A DNA stretch of 64,000 nt from Nepenthes gracilis (lineage: Eukaryota > Streptophyta > Magnoliopsida > Caryophyllales > Nepenthaceae): the NCBI GenBank assembly GCA_033239525.1, contig BSYO01000002.1, forward strand, positions 27,882,068 through 27,946,067, read 5' to 3'. Positions 11,992 to 23,711 of this stretch are shown here, in pieces (position 1 is the stretch's first letter; the number at the start of each line of letters is the position of its first letter). Under the pieces are notes generated by a model. That model was not told the DNA's origin, did not search any database, and saw only the letters and a list, made by a program, of their open reading frames with translations. Position numbers and translations under genes: made by a program.

Positions 11992-12527
11992 ACCCATGAG
12001 ACACCCTCGAATGACTTGACATCATATTTGTTAATCCACACTAATGAGCCCACATAGAAAATAAATTGATAAACAAGATGCCACGTCAAAATAGGTGTCT
12101 ATAGGGTGTTCCAAAGGTGGCCCCGTAATATTATTTTATGCCGAATATATCATATTTGTCATGCATGGAAAAAAAGATTTTGTTCAGATAGATGGAAACA
12201 AACATCAGAGATTGTTTCTATAATCATGCTCAAACTCCTAAAGTTGAGCTCAATCAAACCCATGAGACACACTCGAACAACGTGGCATCATATTTGTTCT
12301 TCCGCACTAATGAGCCCACCCAAAAAATAAATGAATAAATGGAAATTCACATCAAGATAGGTGTCCCAAAGGAAGCCACGAAATATTATTTCATATTGAT
12401 TGTATCATATTTTTCATGCACAGGGAAAAAGAAATTGTTCGTGCAGATGGATACAAACACCAGTTATGGTTTCTGTCATTATGATCGAACTTATGAATGT
12501 GAGCTCTATCAGATAAATCAATGACAT
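11992..12527. repeat. 266-bp tandem duplication, diverged
   Basis: Two consecutive units, about 11992-12257 and 12258-12527. Each starts ACCCATGAGACAC and continues with a CATCATATTTGTT block, CACTAATGAGCCCAC, AATATTATTT and a GATACAAACA/GGAAACAAACA block. They are clearly related but carry many substitutions and small indels. The second unit runs into the direct repeat beginning at 12493. Confidence 0.75.
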
Positions 12528-12971
12528 GTCAGTTCAATAATTCTATAGAACATGGAGAAATGGAAAAAAACTCTTCTTTGAAAAAAAAAAAAGGAAAGAA
12601 AAAAAAAAATGGAAAAAATGTCAGTCAGATGATAATTCCATGGTGCATCAAGAAATGGCAAACAACTCTTCATTCTCTGAATTCCACACGTTCTTAATAT
12701 GTGAATGAATTCTCTGTCTGGGAAATCAGCTATTCAGAAGTAGGATTGTTATAAAGGATGTCCCAATGAACGAGAGACTAATTTCGTTGCTTGAGCTTAT
12801 TTTTGTTGTTTGAGCTTTTAACATGTATTATAATGGAGTAATCTTACAATTATACTAAAACTCACTAAGTAGGATTAGTATTCATAATTTAATTCAAGGA
12901 AAACAATAACAACAACAATAATAATAAAATTTTATGTCCCACTATGTAGGTTGATTAATTCTATTACTTGC
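12493..12971. repeat. left copy of a 479/483-bp direct repeat
   Basis: Nearly identical to 16126-16608. Starts ATGAATGTGAGCTC and ends CTATTACTTGC. Includes the same A-rich run (CTTTGAAAAAAAAAAAAGG-like) and GGATGTCCCAATG. A few substitutions and indels separate the copies. The two copies exactly flank a truncated copia fragment; see the finding. Confidence 0.9.
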
Positions 12972-13663
12972 TGTTGGCGCAAAGCGGAAAGCACTCGGAC
13001 GACGAAACGGTGACGGCGGACAAGGATTCTCGGACAGCACAGAGAAAACCTCTCGGGCAGCAAGGAAAGAAAGAATAGAGAACAAAGAGAACACACAAAT
13101 TTTATCGTGAAAAAACCCAAATAGGAAAAACCACGAAGGAATGTATACTATAAGAGATTTGTTTACAAGTGTTGGCTACTCGAAGCTCTAAGCAGAAAAT
13201 CTGAGTGTGCAAACTTTCTCTCTCGAGTGTATCTCACTCCACATCTTTACAACAAAGCTTGCCCAGTCTCCGAGGCTCGGAACTCAGCGTGTCGGCTCTA
13301 GCACTCTAAGCCAGTACCACTTGCCCTTTTTTTTTTTAAGCGCCCAAGGGCACCAAGCTTCTATATATACACAAGGGATGGCGTGACCGCCCACCCTACG
13401 GGGCGTGAGTCTCAGGACCTCGCCACAGGCACACCATGACGGCGCATGCTTGCCCGTGTCGGACGGCGAGCCTCTCCCCCAAGAGATTGCGGCCCTTCTG
13501 ACATCAATCAGTGGGTGACCAACGCTGCAAAGCGGCCACATGCGAGGCCTGCAGCGATGATCGAGCCTGCGATTCTAGACTCTTCGTCTCGTCCTCATCA
13601 ACCACTCGGACATGACGCGGGAAAGTCCCTCGTCCAAATCTCTCGGACATGATGCTTTCAACA
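12972..13663 (-). mobile_element. 3' LTR of truncated copia element (minus)
   Basis: 692 bp. On the minus strand it begins TGTTGAAAGC and ends GCGCCAACA. It is related to the LTR at 216-845, sharing GTAGCCAACACTTGTAAAC, CGTGGTTTTTCC and the TTTTTTCACG-type block. It abuts the left copy of the host direct repeat precisely at 12971/12972. Confidence 0.8.
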
Positions 13664-13689
13664 AGTCCTCGTCCATTCTTTAATGGAGT

Positions 13690-16100
13690 CAGGACATCAT
13701 GCCACTTTCGGGAGTGACCCCGATAAACTTCCCCTCACTGCCAAGGTGATTAGTTAGGCCGTGATATCACGACAAACGAAGCTTCCCCTTTGGCAAAATC
13801 TTGGTGACGTATGACCCATTTTCTTGAAACGGACCTTCCCATTGATAGGCCTTGCATTCTCAACGCATCTCTGATGATATCGCACGTCAATATGTTTGAT
13901 AAAGAATGGAATGAGGAGTTTTACAAGTGAATGGCACTCGGCTATCACAAAGGACCCGTCGTCTCATTACCTTAGACCCGGCTCTTGGGTGAACCTCTTC
14001 GTCGAGCATCTCTTCCTGACCCTCTTATTCTTTATGATAAACTCTACCTTAGTTGTGGAAAGGCTTAACGCCTCTCATGACCAGGTAGGAGAGACCCGCC
14101 CCTCATGAATTTCACCAAGTATCAGGACGTTGATTCCAGAATCGGCGTCCTGCCAATATCTGCGTCAGGTAATACGCTGACGGTGAGCTTTTCACTTCGA
14201 AGCGCAAACCCGTCTTGGAGGTCCGCGTAAATATCGAAGATCCACTTCATTGTGACCCGATGCTCCCGTACAGGTTTGAGAGGAAACTCAACTCCGAGGC
14301 CAACCATGAGCAATGTCGGCCCGTGTACACGGCCGCGTACGTAAAGGGCGCAGTAGTCGAGTAAGAACCTCACTTTCATCAGCGCCTTCTCGAGTGTCCA
14401 GGGACGGACAGCTGCCTTTCGACCCTAAAATGGTTGTGATAGGCTTCTTGTGAACCCTTCCCATCTTTGAATCTCTGAAACATTTTCAATATATCCTTCT
14501 GGGACGACCAAGCTTCTGCCTCTCGGTGAAAATCACGATCCCCGAATCTGTTTCGCGGTCCGAGTCTTTCATGGCGAAGAGCATGCAGTTGCTTCTTGAC
14601 TCCTTGATCCGGCATTATTACGTAGACCACGGCATGTCACATCCCAAAGGAGAAGGATGACAAAGTGGTTCTCTACCACGCACAAAAAGACACGGTGGTC
14701 AAGAAGAAGTCTTATGGTACCCTTGTTCAACTTGATTTCAAACTTTACCGATACCCTTTGTCTCGGAGCTTATTTGACCATACCTGAGCTCTTGTTCAAG
14801 CAGCGAAACAAGTCCCTCCTTTCCTTTAACTTCAAAACCATGCGGTTGCTCCCATGTGATCTCTTCCTCCAAGGTCTCCATGGAAAGGCGTCGGACATCC
14901 GGTTAACAAATCTCCCGGAGTCAGCCAGCTTGCCCGGTCCAGGCACTACGGACCGGGGACATCTTCAGACGGGCGCAAAATTTCATCAAGTCAAACACCG
15001 CCGTTGACGAAATCCCTTGACCACAAGTCTTGCCTTGTGTCTTGGGGCTTCCAGGTCCTGATGGCCCGGCCTGAAGACCCGTTTGTTCTTGGGGGCCTTC
15101 TTCCCCTTAGGCGGCTTAGTGCAGCTCAAGGTATAGTTTTCATGAAGTGAGGCCATTTCTCTTCCATGGCCTCAAACCATTTATCCTTATGAGCTCCTGT
15201 AGCCTCGCTAAAATTCTCTGGTTCTCCCGGCATCGGTGAGAGGACATACTCACTTCTTTGGAAGGCGACAGACGGGCGTCTCGGCACGGAGCCAGCCGTC
15301 TCACAGTGCCCCCATCCCTCATCCAGAGGCACGAATCTTGACGATCTGAGGCTGAATCGCCGTCCGGTCATGACAACTCTTGGTCAGCTTTGGCCTCGGA
15401 CGCAAGGCGTTCGAGATCGGACATTGTCACTCTTGTCACTTTTGGGAAGTGTTGGGTAGAGTCTTGACTCTTTCCCAAGAGTCCTCTAGTCTCGTCCTCA
15501 GCGAAAACCACATCTCTAGGGACCCCGTGCCAACTATTTCTTCTTTAGGTCAATTACAATCGAACCCAAACTCATCCTCCCAGCCTTTGAGAAAGACACA
15601 TTGCATGGTCTTTGGCTCAAGCTTGGATCTCTCGTCTCTCGGAACATGAACAAGCTTTCTGACCAAAAGTCGGGAGATAGTTGTAAGTAGTTCCCTTAGG
15701 TCAATTCCAGCTCTGGAACTTCCCCATCAGGAGGCTTACAGGCGCGAGGTTTGATCAGTGGTGGCCGTCTTCAAGGCCCTCGGCCCAGATCCCGAACTGG
15801 CCTCGGACAACATGCTGACCCTTTCCATCGATTCATCCCTCTCGGCCCACGCCATTCGGCTTTAAGCGTCTTGGGTGGAGTCTTGATGTTTGATGCGGCG
15901 TCTTGCGATAGGCATCAAGCGTTCCCATCAGGCTTCCGCCGTTGTCGCTCCATACGGCCTTTAACCTCTTCCGGTCTCGCTCAACGGCTTTGCAGAGGCC
16001 TGCTGAGGGTTCATGACGGCGCAGTCCCTTGGTTTTCAGGGGAACACTACGGCTTCCTCAGACAATCGTCAGTAAGTGACAAAATATTGTGCACCTCGAA
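13690..16100 (-). pseudogene. copia integrase-RT-RNase H remnant
   Basis: Broken pol of a Ty1/copia element, read right to left. Integrase core at about 16070-15850 (LTDDC, VERETGRRLKAVWSDNGG); the RT start at about 15210-15000 (EPENFSEATGAHKDKWFEAM, then LPKGKKAPKNKRVFR, HKARLVVKGF); RT body at about 14880-14820 (METLEEEI, EQPHGFEVKGKEGL); and RNase H end at about 14050-13900 (ALSLSTTKVEF). Stops and frameshifts are everywhere. Gag and protease are absent because the element is cut at about 16115, where host repeat DNA resumes. Plus-strand ORFs in this interval (for example 15751-16149) are shadows. Confidence 0.85.
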
Positions 16101-16125
16101 AAACTACTCGGTAGGAAGTACGTAC

Positions 16126-16608
16126 ATGAATGTGAGCTCTATCAGATAAATCATGAGGACATGTCAGTTCAATAATTCTATAGAACATGGAGAAATGGAA
16201 AAAAACTCTTCTTTGAAAAAAAAAAAAGGAAAGAAAAGGAAAAAATGGAAAAAATGTCAGTCAGATGATAATTCCATGGTGCATCAAGAAATGGCAAACA
16301 ACTCTTCATTCTCTGAATTCCACACGTTCTTAATATGTGAATGAATTCTCTGTCTGGGAAATCAGCTATTCAGAAGTAGGATTGTTATAAAGGATGTCCC
16401 AATGTACGAGAGACTAATTTCGTTGCTTGAGCTTATTTTTGTTGTTTGACCTTTTAACATGTATTATAATGGAGTAATCTTACAATTATACTAAAACTCA
16501 CGAAGTAGGATTATTATTCAAAACTTAATTCAAGGAAAACAATAACAACAATAATAATAATAAAGTTCTATGTCCCACTACGAGGAGTCAGTTGATTCTA
16601 TTACTTGC
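16126..16608. repeat. right copy of the 479/483-bp direct repeat
   Basis: Second copy of 12493-12971, with the same start (ATGAATGTGAGC) and end (CTATTACTTGC). Beyond it the host sequence continues (AACATAACC), so the undisturbed locus presumably had one copy running into that sequence. Much longer than any transposon target duplication. Confidence 0.9.
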
Positions 16609-17557
16609 AACATAACCTAGATCACACAGATTATAGGATACAACACAACCAAATTCAAAGTCAAAAATGCTTGCAGCATGGATTATGTGCAGATAATTAA
16701 ATTTTGCAGATCAGAAAGATTCAACGACAAATCCTTCAAGTTCACTATAGAAAAGACAGGTGATACAGTAATTACAGAAAACATCATAGGAGCTTAGATA
16801 ATAAGTACCGTTTGGGTAGAGCTTTTCCTAGAAGTGTTAAAAAATAGTGATTTAAGCAAACTCTTTTCAACTTCCTGATTAAGCACTTATCCAGAAAAGC
16901 CTTTTTAAGGCTTCCACCTGAATCACTTTAAAGGCTCATTTCAGTTTATTGGAAGCCAACAACAACGTATGATAAGCACCTTAGTTGGACTAGCCTCAAG
17001 TTCTAGAGCTCAAAGTTGCTCCAAAAGCAAAATCAAACACATTAAATGACAGAAAACATCACCAGAAAAGGCCTGCACGGGCATGTATTACAACGAAATT
17101 CAAGTTACAAGCAGATTGAATTAATTGAATACAGAAAAAAGACAGTTTTGTGCATAAAACTCCTATTATGAGCAGGTTTTGAGGAAAAATCGGACCACTT
17201 TGGGTCTATTATATAGAGTGTTACCTTCTGTAATATAAGAGGCAGTTTCTACTATTTGAGTCTCTGATCAATTCTACCAGTTGGGCCAACTCTATAATTG
17301 CAATAGATAGAATGAATTGAATAGAGAAGATTAAAGCAAAAACTTGGAAGATTTTCATAAATAGTTCCCTTCATTATCAATGTTTTTTTTTTCTGCCCAT
17401 CATATATGGGTCATAACAGCACGACACAAGATCTACATTGGCTATGATGGGTTAGCATCAGGAAAATATAAACACAACAAAAGCAAACACATAGTAACAA
17501 GCCTCTCGAGCACTTCAACCCAAAAAAAATAAAAATAATTGAAGCATTACAAACTTC
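16609..17557. other. intergenic / 3' flank of BOR1
   Basis: No ORF or RNA gene recognised. It lies downstream of the BOR1 stop codon (gene on the minus strand), so part of it should be the 3' UTR. I could not identify a convincing polyadenylation signal. Confidence 0.5.
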
Positions 17558-20500
17558 TTAGCTTGACGATGAACCGTGAACATTCCGTCCAAGGATAGAT
17601 GGACGAGGACTGGGAGTCTCCCTTATTTCAATTCCAACCGGGGACCTTCTCGGACTCCTTTTCTCTGTTGGATCACTTAAATGGGGACTGCATGTCCTTG
17701 GTGTTAGCCGTGGGCTATAGGCACTTATCATCTTCTCTTGGGAAGCCAGGGCGGGAGACGTGCTTGTTATCTTTGGACTATGAATGCGGCGGATTTCACC
17801 ACGACTCCTAGTCACAATTTCATCAAGTATTTCTCCACTATCAACATTAGTAATACCTCTTGCTTGAGGTTCTTGAGCCTATCAAGTAATTGACATCAGA
17901 TAAGACTACGCAACTTCGCGCCAAAGCCATCAAATAAAGATAAAACGCACACATCACACCTTTAAATATACTCCAAAAAATTTTTTTGAGCAGGAATAGC
18001 TCCAGGATTTTTTTTTCAAGGGGGGTCAATACAAAAAGTGATTATACAAAATTATCATAAAAAACCAGAAGTTTCATAGTTTCACTATTTTTTGATGTAA
18101 TAAACTTAAAACAATTACATTATTATTCTTGGTAAAAAAAGGCGAGAAATTGACTATCTGAAAGAGATAAGTGAGTCACAATTGTCAATAAATAAGTTTG
18201 GTAGAGTCAATAGTATATTTCATTCCATTACCTATATATTTGAGTCTAATTCCTTTTTATTTATATTTTTTTCTTTACACTGGATCTACTGCTGTTTCTG
18301 AGCATGTCTCTACATTTACAATAATGTAAACCCAAATCGCTTTTATCCGGGAACAATCCAATTGTTCAATGAACCTAGCCAAGAGGAAAGTTGGCATCAA
18401 GAACTTACTTCATATGACATGTTGTAAGAAATGGGGGGTGCCTCTTCATATTCTGCAGCATCCAGATCTTGAAGATGGACTGCTTTAAAAAACTTGGGCA
18501 GAAAATACTGCCTCACTGGGACAAGTAGCATGATCAACAAGGGGAAGAGAACTCCGGCTATTGGGATCCATGTTATGCCGAAACAAAGCAGCAAGTAAGC
18601 CAGCTGAAATAACGTGAAGAAAGCTATTGATTTGAAGGGCACGGTCTCGATGAAGGTCGCATGTTGCTCCTCCAACACCCTAACAGTTTCAGAAAACTAG
18701 TATCAAAAAGCCCCAATTTTTCTCAATGTAAATTAATAATTACGGCAACAGTGACAATGATCACGTATCAAACACTTGGTTACTTGTATATATGAAGGAA
18801 TCATAGAAGTTAAGAATAAGCATAGAGAGGACGAATGATGCAGGGAATGAGAAAACAGAAGGGAAAGAGTGAAGGGAAGAAGCATACAAACCCAAGAGGG
18901 GAGAATGACAAGCACAGTTCTCTCAAAATAATTTAATTCATCAATGGCTAATCAAATAATAAAATTAAGGTTCTTAGATAGAGATGCCCTAATCCTAGGT
19001 TAATTAGGAAAGAAACATAATTTCTAGTTAACAATGATCTAAAGGATAAAATAACCAAAATCAAATATATCCTTCCAAAGGTATCCTGAAAATTGTAAGA
19101 ATACATGACATATGACAAATGGAAACAAATCAAATAAAGCAAACTATTGAATCCAATCTTGATAAACAGATCTCTGAGATACCAGGATAAATGGAGAAAA
19201 GAAAAATGAGGTACAAACAAGTTCACAGAGGGGTTACACAACAAGACATAACAGCTAAGTCCTAGAATTAGGGCCAAAATCAAAAAAAGCTAACTAAAAC
19301 TAATCAGGCACTAGCACTGAATATGATGAATAATGACACTCACTTGTATCTTCGACTAGGAGCAGTGAAAAGCAACAATATCCTCTCCCAGAACTGATTT
19401 CCTGGCAGGCTTTCTATAGCCATGAAAGCAAAGTATCCCCAAAGAACTGAAGTCGGGATTTTCTTCAGAATAGGCATAGCTGCAACGCAACCACCAACCA
19501 TCAATGCCTGAAGCAAATTGCTCAGGCGCTGTTCTTTGACTTCAACAGGTAAAAGATCATCAATATCCTTATTCACGTCAAAAATGGTTTCATCAACAGG
19601 AGCATCAATGTAGCCAGCACTTGAGGCCTTTTGCACGGTTGATTCTTTCAACTCCTTCAGTCCCTGATCAAGCCCCTGAAATTTGAGAAAAGTGTGCAGG
19701 AAGGGAATTTTTATATTTACTGAGAAGATAAATTGCACTAGTTTACCAGAGAAGATGGCATCTGATAGACAAGAGGAGTTTGCATTTCGTTGTACACATC
19801 TTGCATGCTCCTGTATAATTGACCTAAGTTTGAGTTCTTTTCAATACTCTTTCGAGCTGTTGCCACAAGCCTGTTCCTCAACAACTGTTTAAGACAAGCA
19901 AACAGTAGTTACTTTTGTCAAGATCAGCAGGCAAGATGATAAGAGTATAATATTTCATCCGCATTTGGATGTAGAATTTTTTTTTTCTTTTTTTTTCTTT
20001 TTTCTGGGATAAGCAAGATGAGTTGTAGGTCATTGACCTGATCAACATGCTACCCTTGATTTCCCTTGAAGGATAGCAATAATAATCATAAAAATGGGAC
20101 AAAATGCCCACTGATTTGTAGTTCAACAGAAATTTAGTGAAAAAGGAGTGATTATCAGCAGCAACACTAGCTTCTCGAGCAATGGTTCTACTAGTTCACT
20201 AGAAAGTTCATTTTAATAAGGCTTTCATAGTTCAGTACTTTTGAAGTTTTGCTTGTTAAGGGCAACCAGTCAAATATACCCCAAAAATTTGTATGATAAA
20301 TCTGTCTGATTGTGGCCATATAATTGATGAACATCATCCATTAATTGTACATTATTTTCCTGATACCACCAGTTCCAAAATTGAAAATCAACATAAAATA
20401 TTTCCCTGTTGAATGATTATTACTTACTTCCATGAACAAGGAGCTGGTATTGTAACTCAATGTTACCTGATGTTTCAGGGTAGCTAAGCTTTTCGTATGC

Positions 20501-23500
20501 ATCGGAGACTGGGGAATGACACCATTAGATGGAGGAATTCCAACAAGACCACATAATATGACCTGTTCCGAGCATGTCAAACATAGTTTCCATGAAAGTA
20601 AGTTTCTATAGAACGACTGACTCTTGATCTGAAAATAAACAAAATCATCAAAATCCAGGGGTCAATATTTTACCAGGAAACCCAGTAGGAGGAGATCATA
20701 ATGATATGAGGAAGGTTTCTTTAGATTGAACTCCTCCTGCTGGGATAGTTGAGATGCAACGCTGTGGTCGAAGTAATAGAGCACAGCAATCATTGTAGCT
20801 GGGATAAACGCTCCAACAATGTACAATGGAGGCACATTCATCATTTCCTGATAAGTTAAACAAACAAGAGTAACCCATTTAGAAGTAGGGTTGGGTAGCA
20901 GAAGAACCAGTAGCAAAATCTTGAATTTCGGTTCCAACTTTTGGTGGAACCTCTAAATAGTTTCCACACAAAGGCAAATAATATCTATGGGGGAACCGGC
21001 ATTGTCGGACGCAAAAGAAAAAAATTCTGCTTTTTAGTGTAATATCACCATGATAATATTGGGCAAATAAAACATGTAAAGATTTCACTATATTATATGA
21101 CAAGTTTCAAGTATTATAGCAAGCACTCCCTTTGACAGCATCCACCAAACTTGTAATACACATTGTAGGAATATGGACAAAGCATTTACATTCAAGAACC
21201 ATAAAATCAATTTTACAAGCTGGTATTCACTAGTTCACTACCTCAAATTTGATTAATGATCACAACTTATCCCTTCCTTTCACTTGCATAAGCACCCTAG
21301 TTGGCTGCTATACAGGGGGAGGCAGGAATTGATTGAGAATATGAGAGGAAGAATTTGAGAGGAAGACAGGGGGAACCACTGGGACCGTGATGAATAGCAA
21401 GGAGAGGGGACAGATGAACATGTGGGATTATAGGAATTAGTATTTTATGTGGGTATCTATACCCTAGATAGAAAAATAAAATAAAATATTAGTTTCATTT
21501 ACAAGGAGGGCGGAATGTCCAAACTTTGCTTCCGCTACTGAAATTTCACAAAAATTGATCCCACTATCGTCTCCATCTATAAGGTGGGCAGTGGCTGGAT
21601 AATGCAGAAGGAAAATCCCACCCTAATCAGAACTCGTAAAACATAACTATGGTTTCCATTCATTCTCAGGATAGTGTATTATCAAATAGAAGTACACAAG
21701 TCAGCCTTGGGAAGCACCTTGATTACCAACCAGTTTGAATAAGCACCCGGAGACCATGGATTTGGACTGAAAAGCCGTCTGGGAATTCCTTTTGGGACAT
21801 CATTTTCCGGTATATAAGATATAGCAGTCCATATAAGCACCATAAGTGGGACACCATAGTCCGCAATAAACCCCCGTAGCCAACCTGTTAATAATTGGAC
21901 ATATATGAGCTAATAGAATTTAAGACTTCATGCTTCATTTCTTTTGATGTACACAATCCTTTTTTTGAACCAAAACAAAAAAACAGCAGAAAAAGGGCAC
22001 CAAATAAACCAAGATTAGAGGATTAAGGTATTGATTTTAAATTGGACTTAGAAAGCCATAGCTCTTAATCACAAATTTGTACCAGTGCCATAACGCCAAG
22101 ATCTAGCTTTACGGCTCCTTAATGAAGTCAGAAGCAGGCCAAAGGACATAAACAATGCAAACATTCCATTGCCAAAACGCCACGAAGGAAGGAGTGCCTC
22201 CTGATTTGGGTTTTCCCCGTTGGGTATGCCAAACTGTTCTATGACTCCCTGTATGACAAAATTTTTTAGTATGTATATACTATAAAGCAACATTTGGAAT
22301 GATGGAATGAAATACAAGCCAATATATATCAGTATCGCCCCTAAATATTGATAATTCCCACTATGGGGCCAAAATTGTGAATATAGTTCGATACACCCGT
22401 AATTTTCTGATTTATCAACCAATATTTGCTCATCAAGTTATGATTTACAAAAAAGTTTGCATCCGATATATCTAATACTAAAACATATCCTCCACTATGA
22501 CCGGCACCGATAAGGCCATGCTGATACCATTATCGATATTTTCCATAATTAAATAATGTACGGGGACGAAGTGCTGTTCACAAGATGTCAAAGTGATTCA
22601 AATGCGATTAGCACAACTTCTTACTGCAATCTCTGGTATTGAACACACCCATTCAAAATTCCCATTTATGGATTCTTTCATGAAATCCAAACTTCTGCAT
22701 GAGAAAGGCTGGTCGTTCAACTATGTCAAAAAAGACAAAAATATCATAGAGCACACTCACCCGAATAGCTTGCTGCATGAAGAGCATAGCAATAAGTAAG
22801 CCAAATAGTTCACCAGCAAGCCGAGTAAATCGATTAATGATGGAGCATGCACCCATAATAGACATCAAGAAAAGCAGAATGGCTGTCCACACACAAACCC
22901 TAAAATCCAGAAGGGTAAGAAATCCTTATTTTTTTTAAACAAATGCAATTTGACTTTTATCTATAGTTGAACAAAATCATCAGGGATACCATGCTGTCCA
23001 AGCTAAGAAAAGCTTGTGGCCCAAGTCTTTCCTGTCCTTTGCGAAGTTGTACATAAAAGTATACATCAAAACTGTTGGCTCAGCCACGCCTAGTATGAGC
23101 AGTGGCTGCCCTCCAAAAATTGAGTGGATGATACCACATAATGCTGTTGATGCAAGGGTTTGCACAGCAGTTAAAGATCCATCTGCAGCAAGAATCATAG
23201 GAAGCGTGATGATGTGAATTGTCATATGCTCAGGACCAATGAGAGGATATTGGCAAAGCCAAAAATAGTCACTATACCAGTGTTTCTTTCCAGCTGCTCC
23301 CCAAAAGATATAACTGGAATGGCTGAAGCAAAGAAGATGTATGTTGTTGGAGCTAGTATTCTGAATAACAAAGAAAGAAATATGGCAAATCTTATGTTTT
23401 ACCCATGTAAGAGTGTTCAATAATATTTTCAATGAAATACCCGTACACAAGATGCAAGAACAATTTGAAGCAAATAACTACACCTATAAGAAGCAATTCA

Positions 23501-23711
23501 AGCAAATAAGCTATAATCAGATGTATGATAAGGCAATTTAGACAAGCTCAAATTACATATCAGAAGATTGGACTTAATACCAAGATGAGCAGCAAAGGTT
23601 TACCAACCTAATACCAGCCCGGAGGCCACCAGTCCAGTCTTGCTTGTAGCACAAAAGTCTTCCCTTGAGATCATTTTTGATTCCACGAAAAGGAGTGAAA
23701 GTTTCTTCCAT
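17558..23711 (-). CDS. BOR1: boron transporter BOR1-type (borate exporter), 12 coding exons
   Basis: Plasma-membrane borate efflux transporter of the anion exchanger/SLC4-like (HCO3- transporter) family; BOR1 loads boron toward the xylem under limitation. Exons, in transcript order: 23711-23608, 23360-23278, 23182-22990, 22899-22761, 22248-22083, 21884-21718, 20847-20674, 20562-20467, 19884-19747, 19675-19344, 18679-18409, 17878-17558. All borders are GT-AG and the phases agree, giving 727 residues (AtBOR1 about 704). The start [14 protein letters not shown] matches the family. Signature segments: [15 protein letters not shown] (from about residue 86), [46 protein letters not shown] (about 510-518). 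Two YxxM sorting motifs fall at Tyr398 and Tyr405; position 373 is His. Lys596 in [17 protein letters not shown] aligns, by my count, with the ubiquitinated Lys590 of AtBOR1. The tail is Ser/Pro-rich. No frameshift or stop: an intact gene. Confidence 0.96.
17990..18330 (-). other. BOR1 intron 11 with possible repeat debris
   Basis: Intron between exons 12 and 11 (17879-18408). It contains an odd run of T followed by CAAGGGGGGTCAAT on the plus strand near 18009-18029, which looks like a fragment of a dispersed repeat. No coding sequence. Confidence 0.35.
18680..19343 (-). other. BOR1 intron 10
   Basis: A 664-bp AT-rich intron between exons 10 and 11. The 111-residue minus-strand ORF at 18948-19283 lies in the intron, has no recognisable domain and is not part of the protein. 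Confidence 0.7.
20848..21717 (-). other. BOR1 intron 6
   Basis: An 870-bp intron between exon 6 (ending NWLVIK) and exon 7 (starting EMMNVPPLY). Apart from a purine-rich patch at 21300-21420 I see nothing in it. Confidence 0.7.

Noticed and set aside
15751..16149. 132-residue plus-strand ORF
   Set aside because: It is the shadow of the copia integrase on the opposite strand.
18948..19283. 111-residue minus-strand ORF as an extra BOR1 exon
   Set aside because: Not in phase with exons 10 and 11, which join correctly without it; no family similarity.
22980..23450. 156-residue minus-strand ORF as a separate gene
   Set aside because: It is BOR1 exon 3 with intron sequence read in front of it.
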